Source of the DNA: DASZUK01 sp963844575
GTDB lineage: Bacteria; Actinomycetota; Acidimicrobiia; Acidimicrobiales; RAAP-2
DNA: 64,000 nt
Assembly (NCBI GenBank): GCA_963844575.1
Contig: CAWJOU010000005.1
Span: 2,976,001 to 3,040,000, forward strand
Reading direction: 5' to 3'
The notes under the pieces were generated by a model, which was not told the DNA's origin, did not search any database, and worked only from the letters and a program-made list of their open reading frames with translations. The position numbers and the translations under genes are program-made. Positions 16,422 to 25,237 of this stretch are shown one piece after another. Positions within the stretch are counted from its first letter, which is position 1, and each line of letters starts with the position of its first letter.

Positions 16422-17603
16422 TCAGCTATCGCCGAGCCACTCGGCGAACACCTCGTCGGTATGTTCCCCCACTTCCGGCGGCGGTACCGGCCGCAGGCCG
16501 GGCCGGTCACCCGGTCGGTCGATCCAGCGGATCGGGCTGGCCACGTTGGCGATGCGTTGGCCGTCCACCTCTTCGAGCATGGCGCGGGCGGCGAAGTGAT
16601 CCGAGGCGACGACGTCGCGGACCGTGAGCAACGGGCTGCCCGGCAGACCGTTCTTCACGAAGAGATCGAGCCACTCGTCAGCGGTGCGTGACGCGATGAT
16701 CTCGCCGATGACCGGAATCTGGTCGAGGTCGCCGTAGTCCACCCCGCCCTCTTCGCCGTGCCAGAGACCGAGCAGGTCCTCCCGGTCGATGGCCTGGCAG
16801 AACTGGTCCCAGAACTTCTTCTCGATCACCGCGATGAACACCGGTCGGCCGTCCTTGGACCGGTAGACCCGGTGCATCGAGCCCCACATTGTGGCGTAGT
16901 CCTCCTGGGGCACGTGCCCGGTGGAGGCCAGGTAGGCGATGGCCGTCCGGTTGTTGTCGACGACCGCGTCCCAGCAGGAGATGTCGATCCACGCCCCCTC
17001 CCCCGACGTCCTGGCCCCCACGACGGCGGCGACGATCGACAGCGCGGCCTTGTCGGCGGCGGCTTCCTGGCCCAGCCCGGTGTACGCCAGCTGCACGAAC
17101 CCCTCGTTGCCCGGCTCGCCCTGGAGCGCGGTCACCCCGGCCATGCTGTCCATGTTGAGCCCGTGGGCCGGCATGTCGGCCCACGGCCCGGTCTGGCCGA
17201 ACGGGCTGATCGAGCAGGCCACGAGCTGCGGGCGGCGACGGCGGTGCTCCGCCAGGTCGATCCCGAACCGCTTGAGGCCACCGGGCCTCGACACGTCGAC
17301 CACCACGTCGGCGACGTCGATCAGCTGGCGCAGCCGCTCGCGGTCGTCGTCGTTCTTGGTCACGTCGAGGACAACGCTCTTCTTGTTGCGGTCCAAGAGG
17401 GTGTGCCACACCCCGACGCCGTCCACCATCGGCGGGATGGTCCGCAGGTAGTCACCGATCCCCGGCGGCTCCACCTTCACGACCTCGGCGCCCAGGTCGG
17501 CCAGCTTGACGGTGGCCAGCGAGCCGACGATGAGCCGGCTCATGTCGACCACTCGTACGCCGGCCAGCGGCCGGTAGACGTCGTCGTTCGAGTCGCTCGT
17601 CAT
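16422..17603 (-). CDS. CaiB/BaiF family III CoA-transferase
   Basis: A 393-residue CoA-transferase that moves CoA between acids. It has the N-terminal VKLADLGAEVVKVEPP block, NKKSVVLD, SPFGQTGPW, and the catalytic Asp at residue 212 in CWDAVVD, matching the formyl-CoA transferase nucleophile. The ATG at 17603 overlaps the stop of the ligase upstream by four bases (ATGA), showing coupling. Its place between a CoA ligase and the kinase/ACAD pair suggests CoA recycling onto the pathway acid. Confidence 0.9.
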   Translation of the reverse strand: MTSDSNDDVYRPLAGVRVVDMSRLIVGSLATVKLADLGAEVVKVEPPGIGDYLRTIPPMVDGVGVWHTLLDRNKKSVVLDVTKNDDDRERLRQLIDVADVVVDVSRPGGLKRFGIDLAEHRRRRPQLVACSISPFGQTGPWADMPAHGLNMDSMAGVTALQGEPGNEGFVQLAYTGLGQEAAADKAALSIVAAVVGARTSGEGAWIDISCWDAVVDNNRTAIAYLASTGHVPQEDYATMWGSMHRVYRSKDGRPVFIAVIEKKFWDQFCQAIDREDLLGLWHGEEGGVDYGDLDQIPVIGEIIASRTADEWLDLFVKNGLPGSPLLTVRDVVASDHFAARAMLEEVDGQRIANVASPIRWIDRPGDRPGLRPVPPPEVGEHTDEVFAEWLGDS

Positions 17604-18880
17604 GCCGAGATCCGGCGGGGCTTGAACGACGAACGCGGCAGGCTGTTGACGGCGACTTCCTCGACGGCGACCGGCACGCCGAGCGCCTCGGTCAGGATCG
17701 AGGTGTACTCGCTCTGGCGTTTCTCGCCTTCGATCCGCAGCTTGAGGGTCGAGCCGTCCTGCTCCGACTGGGCGACGAACTGGATCTCGGGTGCGCCGTG
17801 GTCGTCCAGGGCCAGCTGGACGTCGATCGGCAGTATCCCCCGACCGTCGATGGCCACCGTGTCGGCGTCCCGGCCGAGCAGGACGTAGCGGACCCCGGTC
17901 TCGCCGCACGGGCACGGTTCGGTGGTCATCGTGCAGATGTCCTCCACGTCGTAGCGCATGAGGAACGTGTCGAAGCCGTGGGCCGTGACCACCATGTGGC
18001 CCCGCTCACCCTCGGGGAGCTGCTTGCCCGTCGCCGGGTCGACCACCTGCAGCGCGACCTGGTCGCTCGGGACGTGGAGGCCGGTGTGGTACTCGCAATC
18101 CGTCACGCCGAAGCCCGGGATCTCGCCGCAGCCGGCCATATTGCGCATGCTGAACCCGTACTGGGCTTCCACTCGCCGACGGGGTCCTTCGTGCTGGAAC
18201 AACGCGTCGAGCAGGCCGATCGCCTTGCCCTCGAAGATCTCCCGCAGGTCGATCCCCTCGCGCTCCGCCGCCTCGTCGTACGTCGCCAGCTGCGAGCTCG
18301 TCATCTGGAAACCCGCCGGCCGCAGCAGCTGCCAGAGCCGCAGGTGGTCGGCCGCCATTGTCACCGTCAGCGGTGGGCCGACCGGGATCTCCAGGATCGG
18401 TACCCTGGTGAACCACAGTGCCGTCGACGTGCTCGACATGTAGAAGCCCTGTGGCCAGCTGTGGGTGAACCCGTCACCCGGCCGCACCCCGTACCGCCAG
18501 AGCACGCGGCACTGGTGCTCGATGGAAGGCTCCAGGTCACCGGGCCCGAACATCAAGATGACCGGTTTGCCGGACGTGCCCGTCGAGCCGCCGATGCGCA
18601 CCGCGTCCCGGAGCCCGACGGCCCGGTGGGTGCCGAACGGCGGGTGCTCGGCCTCGTTGGCCCGCAGGTCGTTCTTGGTCGTCAGCGGGATGTCGTCGAG
18701 GGCGGGAACCGAGTCCGGTCCCAGTCCGGCCGCCCGGTACCGCTCCTGGTAGAAGCCGAGCGGCAACGACCACAGCCGTTCCCACTCTCGCTCCACGCCG
18801 GCCAGCGTGAGGCGGGCCAGCTCTTCGTTCGACAACGTCTGGGCCTGTTGGTTCCAGAACTGACTGTTCGCGTCGGGCAT
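17600..18880 (-). CDS. PaaK-like AMP-forming CoA ligase
   Basis: A 426-residue adenylate-forming enzyme of the phenylacetate-CoA ligase type. GGSTGTSGKPV (phosphate loop) is near residue 95, GCGEIPGFG near 268, and LLGRDADTVAIDGRG precedes the small C-terminal domain. It would activate an organic acid to its CoA ester. The ATG at 18880 follows GGGAAGGG by nine bases. A Cys cluster near residue 330 (EPCPCGETG) matches the metal-binding loop found in many PaaK proteins. First gene of the leftward operon with a strong promoter at 18981-19010. Confidence 0.87.
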   Translation of the reverse strand: MPDANSQFWNQQAQTLSNEELARLTLAGVEREWERLWSLPLGFYQERYRAAGLGPDSVPALDDIPLTTKNDLRANEAEHPPFGTHRAVGLRDAVRIGGSTGTSGKPVILMFGPGDLEPSIEHQCRVLWRYGVRPGDGFTHSWPQGFYMSSTSTALWFTRVPILEIPVGPPLTVTMAADHLRLWQLLRPAGFQMTSSQLATYDEAAEREGIDLREIFEGKAIGLLDALFQHEGPRRRVEAQYGFSMRNMAGCGEIPGFGVTDCEYHTGLHVPSDQVALQVVDPATGKQLPEGERGHMVVTAHGFDTFLMRYDVEDICTMTTEPCPCGETGVRYVLLGRDADTVAIDGRGILPIDVQLALDDHGAPEIQFVAQSEQDGSTLKLRIEGEKRQSEYTSILTEALGVPVAVEEVAVNSLPRSSFKPRRISA

Positions 18881-18980
18881 CGGCGATCCCTTCCCCTGTC
18901 GTGCGAGCGCTCCCCCGGTGGGTCGCACACGGGCGCGCGACCCCGAAGCCGCCCGGCCGAAGTCAGTCGAGCGTTCGATT

Positions 18981-19010
18981 ACAGTACCGACCGTGGTCGA
19001 TGAATGTCAA
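18981..19010 (-). promoter_or_regulatory. Promoter of the ligase/transferase/kinase/ACAD operon
   Basis: On the minus strand, a consensus TTGACA (19010-19005) and a -10 TACTGT (18986-18981) are 18 bases apart. The near-palindrome TCGAGCGTTCGA at 18967-18978 covers the expected start of transcription and may be an operator. Confidence 0.6.
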
Positions 19011-19042
19011 TTGGCCGACCGACCAACGGAGGGATGACCGGC

Positions 19043-19798
19043 ATGCTCCTCGACGGACAGGTGGCGATCGTCACCGGGGCCGGGACGGGCATCGGCGCGG
19101 CGACCGCGCTGGTGCTGGCCCGGGAAGGGGCGGCGGTCGTCCTGACCGGGCGCCGACCGGAAAAACTCGACGAGGTCGCGGACGAGATCCGACGGCAGGG
19201 TGGCCGGGCCACCGTCGCCCCGGGCGACGTCGGCCAGGACGCTACATGCGTGGCGGCGGTGGCCGCCGCCGTAACCGAGCACGGTCGCGTCGACGTGCTC
19301 GTCAACAACGCCGGTGTCCACGCCCATGCGGCCGTTCTCCACGAGATCACCACGGACGAGTGGGAGCGGTTCCAGCGCGTCAACCTGAGCGGCCCGTTCT
19401 TCATGATGCGGGCCGCGATCCCCCACATGCTGGAGGGCGGTGGCGGGGCCATCTGCAACGTGTCGTCCATCTTCGGGCTGGTCGCCCTCAAGAACGCCGC
19501 GTCGTACGGCGCGGCCAAGGGCGGCCTGGTCCACCTCACCCGGTCGGCGGCCATCGACTACGCGGGGCGCGGGATCCGGGTCAACTGCGTCTGCCCCGAT
19601 CTGGTCGAGCCGGTCGAGCGGGCGGAGACCAGCCCGGAAGAGCGGGCGTTGCTCGCCGAGGGATGGCTCGGTAGCCCGACGGGCCGGGGTACGTCGACCG
19701 ACGAGCTGGCGGAGATGATCCTCTTCCTCGTCGGTCCCCACAGCGCCAACATCACCGGGACGATCATCCCGGTAGACGGGGGGTACAGTGCCCGCTGA
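19043..19798 (+). CDS. SDR-family oxidoreductase
   Basis: A 251-residue classical SDR: TGAGTGIG near residue 12, NNAG, NVSS and SYGAAK. The ATG at 19043 is preferred over in-frame ATGs at 19004 (which lies in the divergent operon's -35) and 19034 (one base from its GGAGG), because GGAGG is then ten bases away. It is divergent from the ligase operon and overlaps the VOC gene downstream by 11 bases. By analogy with levulinate-type pathways it could interconvert the 4-keto and 4-hydroxy forms, but this is only inference. Confidence 0.88.
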   Translation: MLLDGQVAIVTGAGTGIGAATALVLAREGAAVVLTGRRPEKLDEVADEIRRQGGRATVAPGDVGQDATCVAAVAAAVTEHGRVDVLVNNAGVHAHAAVLHEITTDEWERFQRVNLSGPFFMMRAAIPHMLEGGGGAICNVSSIFGLVALKNAASYGAAKGGLVHLTRSAAIDYAGRGIRVNCVCPDLVEPVERAETSPEERALLAEGWLGSPTGRGTSTDELAEMILFLVGPHSANITGTIIPVDGGYSAR

Positions 19799-20291
19799 CC
19801 TGTTCGCCGCCGAACCGCCGGACCTCGGATCGCTCCGACGCATCCCGTACCACATCGGCTTCGCCGCCCGCCGGTTCGAGCGGGGCATCGAGGTCCTCAC
19901 GGACCTGTTCGGCTTCGAGTGGGAACCACCCGCCCGAGCCGAAGCCCTCGAGTTCGCCACCCCCGACGGTCCCGTACAGGTCGAGGCGACCACCGCGCAC
20001 AGCCGGGGCGGCCCGATGCGAGCCGAGGTCTGCACCGGCACGTTCTGGCCGACGAGGGCCGACGTCGAGCTCCACCACTTCGCCTACTGGTCGGCCGACG
20101 TCGGGGCTGACGCGGCCGACCTGCAAGGACGGGGCTGGACCGTCGAAGCCTGCGCGCTCGACGCCGAGGGTCGGCCGACCCAATTCGCCTACCTGACGAA
20201 GCCCGACCACCCACGGATCGAGCTGGTCGCCCTCTCCCGGCTGCCGGCCTACCGGCAGCGGGTGGGGGCCGACGTGCCCACGATCGCCTGA
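19788..20291 (+). CDS. VOC/glyoxalase-fold protein
   Basis: A 167-residue protein with the vicinal-oxygen-chelate pattern: an opening YHIGFAARRFERGIEVLTDLFG strand-helix, ELHHFAYWSADV in the middle and a final strand ending RIELVALS. A metal His and Glu are present at the usual ends. The GTG at 19788 lies inside the preceding SDR gene, so the two are coupled. Probably an isomerase, dioxygenase or lyase of the same pathway; substrate unknown. Confidence 0.75.
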   Translation: MPADLFAAEPPDLGSLRRIPYHIGFAARRFERGIEVLTDLFGFEWEPPARAEALEFATPDGPVQVEATTAHSRGGPMRAEVCTGTFWPTRADVELHHFAYWSADVGADAADLQGRGWTVEACALDAEGRPTQFAYLTKPDHPRIELVALSRLPAYRQRVGADVPTIA

Positions 20292-20313
20292 CCGTCGGAC
20301 GCCGCTTGAACCG

Positions 20314-21243
20314 TCAGACGCCAGCGGTCGTCCGGCAGGCGGCGACCGCGTCGAGCGCTCGCTGCAAGAAGTCCAGGTCGCTGACCGGCACGCCCAGGAC
20401 CAGCCGGTACACCCCCTGCTCCTCGTAGGCTCGCAGGTCGTCCGGGGTCACCATCCGCCGCGTGAACTCCTCGATCGAGCGCTTGCCCCCCATCGACCCC
20501 TCCGGGTCGACGATGGACACCGAGAGCTCGTCCGGGTTCCGGCCAGCCGACCGGGCCGCCGCCCGCAGCTTCTCGATCCCGTTGGCGACGCCCTCGGCGA
20601 GGAAGGACCGCACCGGTAGCCAGCCATCGGCCCACTCGACGATGTCGGCCAGGTTGGCCGGGGTCGCGGCCGCTCCGACGAGGATCGGCGGGTGGGGCGA
20701 CTGGATCGGCTTCGGGAACGACCAGCTCTCGGTGAACTCGACGAACTTCCCCGAATAGCCGGCCGTCGGCTCCGTCCACAGTGCCTTCATGGCGGCGATC
20801 TTCTCCCGCATGACCTGCCGGCGGTCGGCCTTCTCGAACCCGTTGTTCTGCATCTCCAGCGGGTTCCACCCGTAGCCGAGGCCGAACTCGAAACGACCGC
20901 CGGACAGCAAGTCGAGGGTGGCGATCTCCTTGGCCAGGATCAGCGGACTGTGCTCGGCCGGCAGGGCGATACACGTACCGATCCGCAGCCTCCGCGTGCA
21001 CGCCGCGGCCATGGCCAGCGTGACGTACGGGTCGAGGAACCGCTTGTAGTAGTCCGGCACGTAGCCGCCCTTGGCCTTGTCCCCCGCGTACCGGCCCTTG
21101 GTGTAGCTGTGCACGGTGGCCACCGGCAGGTGCGTGTGCTCACCGACCCACAGCGACTCGAAGCCGCGCTCCTCCACCATTGGTGCCACCTCGGTGACCT
21201 TCGGCGTCAGCTCACTGAGCATCAGTACCACGCCGATGTGCAT
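20314..21243 (-). CDS. LLM-class F420-dependent-type oxidoreductase
   Basis: A 309-residue luciferase-like enzyme of the group with motifs FESLWVGEHTHLP (near residue 29), RIGTCIALPAEHSPLILAKEIATLD and RFEFGLGYGWNPLE. These are the standard coenzyme and barrel motifs of the Rv2161c-like F420 group. It is convergent with the VOC gene with 22 bases between. The upstream 262-base spacer (21244-21505) holds the palindrome AAACGTTT at 21381-21388 beside TATAGT, a possible operator/-10 for either divergent gene; I see nothing else in it. Confidence 0.87.
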   Translation of the reverse strand: MHIGVVLMLSELTPKVTEVAPMVEERGFESLWVGEHTHLPVATVHSYTKGRYAGDKAKGGYVPDYYKRFLDPYVTLAMAAACTRRLRIGTCIALPAEHSPLILAKEIATLDLLSGGRFEFGLGYGWNPLEMQNNGFEKADRRQVMREKIAAMKALWTEPTAGYSGKFVEFTESWSFPKPIQSPHPPILVGAAATPANLADIVEWADGWLPVRSFLAEGVANGIEKLRAAARSAGRNPDELSVSIVDPEGSMGGKRSIEEFTRRMVTPDDLRAYEEQGVYRLVLGVPVSDLDFLQRALDAVAACRTTAGV

Positions 21244-21505
21244 CTCGAACCCCCGAGCTCGCGGTCTCGCCGTCGCCCGATCTCCGCCGCCTCGTCACCG
21301 CCATCCCGGGCCGACGTCCGGCGGGACGCACGCCCGATGGGCGACCAGACGACCCCGGGCCCAACGACCCGGTGTCGATCAAACGTTTCATTTATAGTAG
21401 GACACGACCCGCGAACTGTCCATCGGACCGGGCCATGATGCAGCGGCCGAGCCGAATCGAACGGCGGCCGAGCCGATCAGAGGAAGTCGACGAAAAGGGG
21501 CGGAC

Positions 21506-22285
21506 GTGAGCGCACTGATGTTGGAGGGCAAGTCGGTCCTGGTGGCCGGGATCGGCCCGGGACTAGGCCGGTCGATCGCCATGGCCGCCACCGCGGCAGG
21601 GGCGGATGTGGCCCTGGTGGCCCGGCGTCAGGGCCCCCTCGACGAGCTGGCGGCCGACCTGGCGCCGACCGGCCGGCAGGTGGTCACCGTGGCCGGGGAC
21701 GTCACCGTAGCCGGGGACTGTGCCCGGATCGCGGCGTCGGTGATCGAGGCCTTCGGCGGCCTCGACGCGCTCGTCTACAACGCCTACGCCCCGAGCCTCG
21801 GGACCACCTTGGTCGACGCCGACCTCGACGAGTGGCGGCAGGTGATGGAGGTGAACGCCTTCGGCGCCCTCGAGCTGCTGAGGCCTCTCCTGGACACCCT
21901 CGCCGAACGGCAGGGGTCGGTCGTGCTCATCAACACCCGCCAGCTCCGTCGGCCGACGAACGGCGCGTACGTCATGTCGAAGGGCGCGCTGATGGCCATC
22001 GGCCAGGTCCTCGCCCACGAGCTCGGCCCTTCCGGCATCCGGGTCAACAGCGTCGTCCCCGGCTGGATGTGGGCGGCGCCGGTCGAGGACTACTTCACCC
22101 GGCAGGCAGCGGCCGGCGGCCCTTCGATCGAGGCCCAGTACGACGCCGTGGCCGGGGACTTCCCGCTCCGGCGGCTGCCGACGGCCGGCGACGTCGCCAA
22201 CTCGGTCGTCTTCTTGGCCTCCGACCAGGCGGCCGCCATCACCGGGCAAGCCCTCGACGTCAACGCCGGCGAGATCTTCACCTGA
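21506..22285 (+). CDS. SDR-fold protein with degenerate cofactor and catalytic motifs
   Basis: A 259-residue SDR. The glycine loop reads VAGIGPGLG instead of TGxxxGIG, NNAG is replaced by NAYA, and the Ser of the triad is missing: NTR stands where SS is usual. Tyr and Lys are kept in AYVMSKGA. Similar divergent SDRs occur next to classical ones in actinobacterial catabolic clusters. It may still bind NAD(P). The GTG at 21506 follows AAAAGGGG. Reaction unknown. Confidence 0.8.
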   Translation: MSALMLEGKSVLVAGIGPGLGRSIAMAATAAGADVALVARRQGPLDELAADLAPTGRQVVTVAGDVTVAGDCARIAASVIEAFGGLDALVYNAYAPSLGTTLVDADLDEWRQVMEVNAFGALELLRPLLDTLAERQGSVVLINTRQLRRPTNGAYVMSKGALMAIGQVLAHELGPSGIRVNSVVPGWMWAAPVEDYFTRQAAAGGPSIEAQYDAVAGDFPLRRLPTAGDVANSVVFLASDQAAAITGQALDVNAGEIFT

Positions 22286-22374
22286 TCCCTGATCTCTGAT
22301 CCCCCACTGAGCCCGCCGATCGGCCCGGTGCCGGGTCGATCCGTCCCGCCGTCGGCCGTCGCCCGGCCATCCGT

Positions 22375-23490
22375 TCAGGCGTCGGGAACGAGGACGCCGT
22401 GCAGCGGCGGGGGCCCGCTCCCACCGGTGCCGGCCATCGTGGCCAGCAGGTCGGCCGCGCCGTCGAAGCCGGCGGTGATGCGGGAGAGGTCGACGAGGCG
22501 GTCGGCCGACGCCGCCAGCACCTCGAGGGCCGGTCGGTAGGCATCGACGTCCATGCCCATCGTGCCGACGATCGTCAGCTCCTTGGTCACGACGACGTCG
22601 GGCAGGAACGACACCGGCCGGTCGGCCCCGTGCACGCCGGCGACGACCACCCGGCCGCCCGGCCCGGCGAGCTCGACGGCCTGGAGGAAGGCCTCCGGGG
22701 CGTCGGCGGTCATGTCGACCACCACGTCGGCCCCCCGGCCGGTGGCGTCGTGGAGGGCCCGGACCGGGTCGTCGGTCGCCGCGTCGACCGCCAGGTCGGC
22801 CCCGAACGCCCGGGCGGCGGCCAGCCGGTCGGCGTCCCGTGGACCGTGGCCGGTGATCATGACGAAGCCAGCGCCGACGTGGGTGGCCGCCAGGACCCCG
22901 GCCAGGCCACGTACGCCGGGCCCGAGGATGGCCACCGTCTCGCCGGCCCGGAGGCCGCCGACCTGGGCCACCCACTTGAAGCCGGCACCGAGCGGGTTGA
23001 ACATCGTCGCCACGACCGGGTCGACGCCGGCGGGGATCGGCAGCAGCATCGAGTCCGGGGCGAGGTAGTGGTGGGTGGCATAGCCGCCCCACAGTCCCGG
23101 GGCTCGATCGACGGGGATGAAGCCGTACATCTCCTGCGCACCGTGGTTCTGGCAGTGCTTGTAGTCGCCGGCGGTGCACGACGGGCACTGGCGGCACGAC
23201 TGGAAGATCTCCACCGCCACCCGGTCGCCGGCGGCCACCCCCCACCGGGCCGCCGCCGCCTCGCCGATGGCCTCGATGACGCCGACCGTCTCGTGGCCCG
23301 GCACGAACCCGTACGACGGCCAGGACAGCCGGCCGGAGAACAGCTCGTGGTCCGTGCCGCACAGGCCGCAAGCCTCCACCCGCAGCACCGCCCCGTCCCC
23401 CTCGATGGCCGGGACCGGAAGCTCCGCCGTCGAGAGCCGGTTCGGCCCGTCCAGCACCAGCGCCGTCGCCATTTCCGTCGGCTTGCCCAT
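22375..23490 (-). CDS. Zinc-dependent alcohol dehydrogenase (MDR)
   Basis: A 371-residue medium-chain dehydrogenase. The catalytic zinc ligands are in CGLCGTDHE (near residue 41) and GHE. The structural zinc loop has four Cys in CRQCPSC...HC. The Rossmann loop GPGVRG lies near residue 188. It would oxidise an alcohol or reduce an aldehyde with NAD(P). It stands alone, convergent with the SDR on its 3' side, and has its own promoter and operator at 23534-23568. Confidence 0.9.
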   Translation of the reverse strand: MGKPTEMATALVLDGPNRLSTAELPVPAIEGDGAVLRVEACGLCGTDHELFSGRLSWPSYGFVPGHETVGVIEAIGEAAAARWGVAAGDRVAVEIFQSCRQCPSCTAGDYKHCQNHGAQEMYGFIPVDRAPGLWGGYATHHYLAPDSMLLPIPAGVDPVVATMFNPLGAGFKWVAQVGGLRAGETVAILGPGVRGLAGVLAATHVGAGFVMITGHGPRDADRLAAARAFGADLAVDAATDDPVRALHDATGRGADVVVDMTADAPEAFLQAVELAGPGGRVVVAGVHGADRPVSFLPDVVVTKELTIVGTMGMDVDAYRPALEVLAASADRLVDLSRITAGFDGAADLLATMAGTGGSGPPPLHGVLVPDA

Positions 23491-23533
23491 TGGCCCACCT
23501 CACGATCACGTCCGAATTCCGCGCCAGAATTCA

Positions 23534-23568
23534 GTAAAGTGTTTTACACACCGGTTGGACACTGTCAA
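23534..23568 (-). promoter_or_regulatory. Promoter and operator of the alcohol dehydrogenase
   Basis: On the minus strand TTGACA (23568-23563) and TAAAAC (23546-23541) are 16 bases apart. The -10 lies inside the inverted repeat GTAAA-GTGT-TTTAC at 23534-23547, which fits repression by a dimeric regulator. Confidence 0.55.
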
Positions 23569-23682
23569 GCGTCGACGGTGGGACGGGGCCGGGCGGTGGG
23601 GACGGCCCGGGGCGGTGGGGCGGCCTAGCCGGTGGGCCCGGGCGACGGGGACCGGGTAGGGGGTCGTAGCGAGGAGCGCGTC

Positions 23683-23739
23683 ATGCAACCATGGGCCGTG
23701 GGCCGAGACGGGACGGATACCGGGCAGGCCGGGCGATGA
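23683..23739 (+). CDS. Possible 18-residue leader peptide before the AMP ligase
   Basis: An ATG at 23683, six bases after GAGGAG, opens 18 codons (MQPWAVGRDGTDTG...). The TGA overlaps the ATG of the ligase at 23736 as ATGA. The good ribosome site belongs to this reading frame rather than to the ligase, so the leader may couple translation. It could also be chance; a longer in-frame ligase start at 23691 is the alternative. Confidence 0.35.
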   Translation: MQPWAVGRDGTDTGQAGR

Positions 23740-25199
23740 CGTCGCTCGGTCGGTCCATCACCGAGACGGCGACCGACCGACCGGACGAGACGGCACTGGT
23801 GTTCGCCGACGCCGGCGAACCGCCGCGGTCGTACACGTGGGCCGAGCTCGATCGCCGCTCCAACCAGATCGCCCGGCTGCTGGCCGACCACGGCCTCGGA
23901 CCGGGCGGCGTCGTCGGCATCGCCCTGCCGAACTCACCGGAGCACATCCTGTCGACGATCGCCGGCTGGAAAGTCGGCGCCTGCGTCGTCCCGCTCCGCT
24001 GGGACCTGCCGACGTGGGAGCGCGACCGCGTCCTCGCCGTCCTCGGCCCGACCGTCCTGGTCGCTGATTGGACCGACGCGCCGTATCCCGCGCTCGGACC
24101 ACCCGAGTTGGCGGCCGCGTCGGCGCTGGCCGACGGCGCCCTACCCGACCGGGTCCCGAACCCGGCCACCGGCATCGCCACGGGCGGCTCGACCGGCACC
24201 CCGAAGATCGTCATTCGGGCCACTCCCGGCGAGCGGGACGCCTGGGTTCCCCTGGCTGACCGTCGGCTGCTACGGCACGAGCGCAACGTCCACCTGGTGG
24301 CATCGCCGCTGTACCACACCAACGGATTCGTGCTTGGCCAGTCCGCGCTCCTCTGCGGCGACCAGGTCGTCCTGATGGCCCACTTCGACCCCGCCCTCGT
24401 CCTCGACCTGATCGAGCAGTACCGGATCGACGCGGTGACGATGGTGCCGACCATGCTGGCTCGGATCGCCCGGCTGCCGGGGGTCGCCGAGCGTGACTTC
24501 TCCGGCCTCTCGTACGTCCGAGCGGGCGGCGGCCCGTGCCCGCCGTGGCTGGCCCGCACCTGGATCGACCTCGTCGGTCCGGACCGGTTCCTCATCGGCT
24601 ACGGCGCGTCCGAGCGGATCGGCGGCACGACGATCACCGGCCGCGAGTGGCTGGACCACCCCGGCAGCGTCGGGCGGCCGGTCGGGGTCTCGGTGCGGAT
24701 CGTCGGCGACGACGGCCGCGACCGCCCGACCGGCGAGGTCGGCAACATCTACATGCGGGCGGCCGAGGAGACCCGCTGGCCACCGTTCGAGTACCGGGGG
24801 GCACAACCGGCATCGGTGACCGACGGCGGGTTCATCGGTGTCGGCGACGTCGGCTGGCTGGACGACGATGGCTACCTCTACATCGCCGACCGCCGGACCG
24901 ACCTCATCGTTTCCGGCGGTGCCAACGTCTATCCGGCCGAGGTGGAGGCCGCCCTCGGCGAGCACCCGCAGGTGGCCGACGTCGTCGTCGTCGGACTGCC
25001 CGACCCGGAATGGGGGCAGCGGGTCCACGCCGTCGTCCAGCCGGCCGATCCCGACCGCCCGCCGGAGCCCGGTGAGCTGGCCGACTTCTGTCGGGCCCGG
25101 CTGGCGGCCTACAAGATCCCCAAGACGTGGGAGTGGCGCGACGCTCTGCCCCGCACCGACGCCGGCAAGATCAACCGCGGGGCGCTGCGCCCGGACTAA
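23736..25199 (+). CDS. AMP-dependent acyl-CoA synthetase
   Basis: A 487-residue adenylate-forming ligase. The phosphate loop GGSTGTPK lies near residue 150 (lacking the usual TSG start), YGASER replaces YGxTE, GDVGWLDDDGYLYIADRRTD is the A8 hinge, and the C-terminal Lys in DAGKINRG is the adenylation lysine. It would form a CoA thioester of a fatty or cyclic acid. The ATG at 23736 starts just before the first family strand; an in-frame ATG 15 codons earlier is possible. It ends before a bidirectional hairpin. Confidence 0.88.
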   Translation: MTSLGRSITETATDRPDETALVFADAGEPPRSYTWAELDRRSNQIARLLADHGLGPGGVVGIALPNSPEHILSTIAGWKVGACVVPLRWDLPTWERDRVLAVLGPTVLVADWTDAPYPALGPPELAAASALADGALPDRVPNPATGIATGGSTGTPKIVIRATPGERDAWVPLADRRLLRHERNVHLVASPLYHTNGFVLGQSALLCGDQVVLMAHFDPALVLDLIEQYRIDAVTMVPTMLARIARLPGVAERDFSGLSYVRAGGGPCPPWLARTWIDLVGPDRFLIGYGASERIGGTTITGREWLDHPGSVGRPVGVSVRIVGDDGRDRPTGEVGNIYMRAAEETRWPPFEYRGAQPASVTDGGFIGVGDVGWLDDDGYLYIADRRTDLIVSGGANVYPAEVEAALGEHPQVADVVVVGLPDPEWGQRVHAVVQPADPDRPPEPGELADFCRARLAAYKIPKTWEWRDALPRTDAGKINRGALRPD

Positions 25200-25202
25200 C
25201 CG

Positions 25203-25226
25203 TCGATGGCCGTCTTCGGCCATCGA
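25203..25226. terminator. Bidirectional hairpin terminator
   Basis: Perfect 9-bp arms TCGATGGCC and GGCCATCGA enclose six bases, right between the convergent AMP-ligase and VOC genes. It can serve both strands; there is no long T-run. Confidence 0.65.
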
Positions 25227-25237
25227 GGAGACGGGGC

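Noticed and set aside
22286..22310. Repeated TGATC-CTGATC units after the SDR stop
   Set aside because: Very short and imperfect; no hairpin or known function can be supported.
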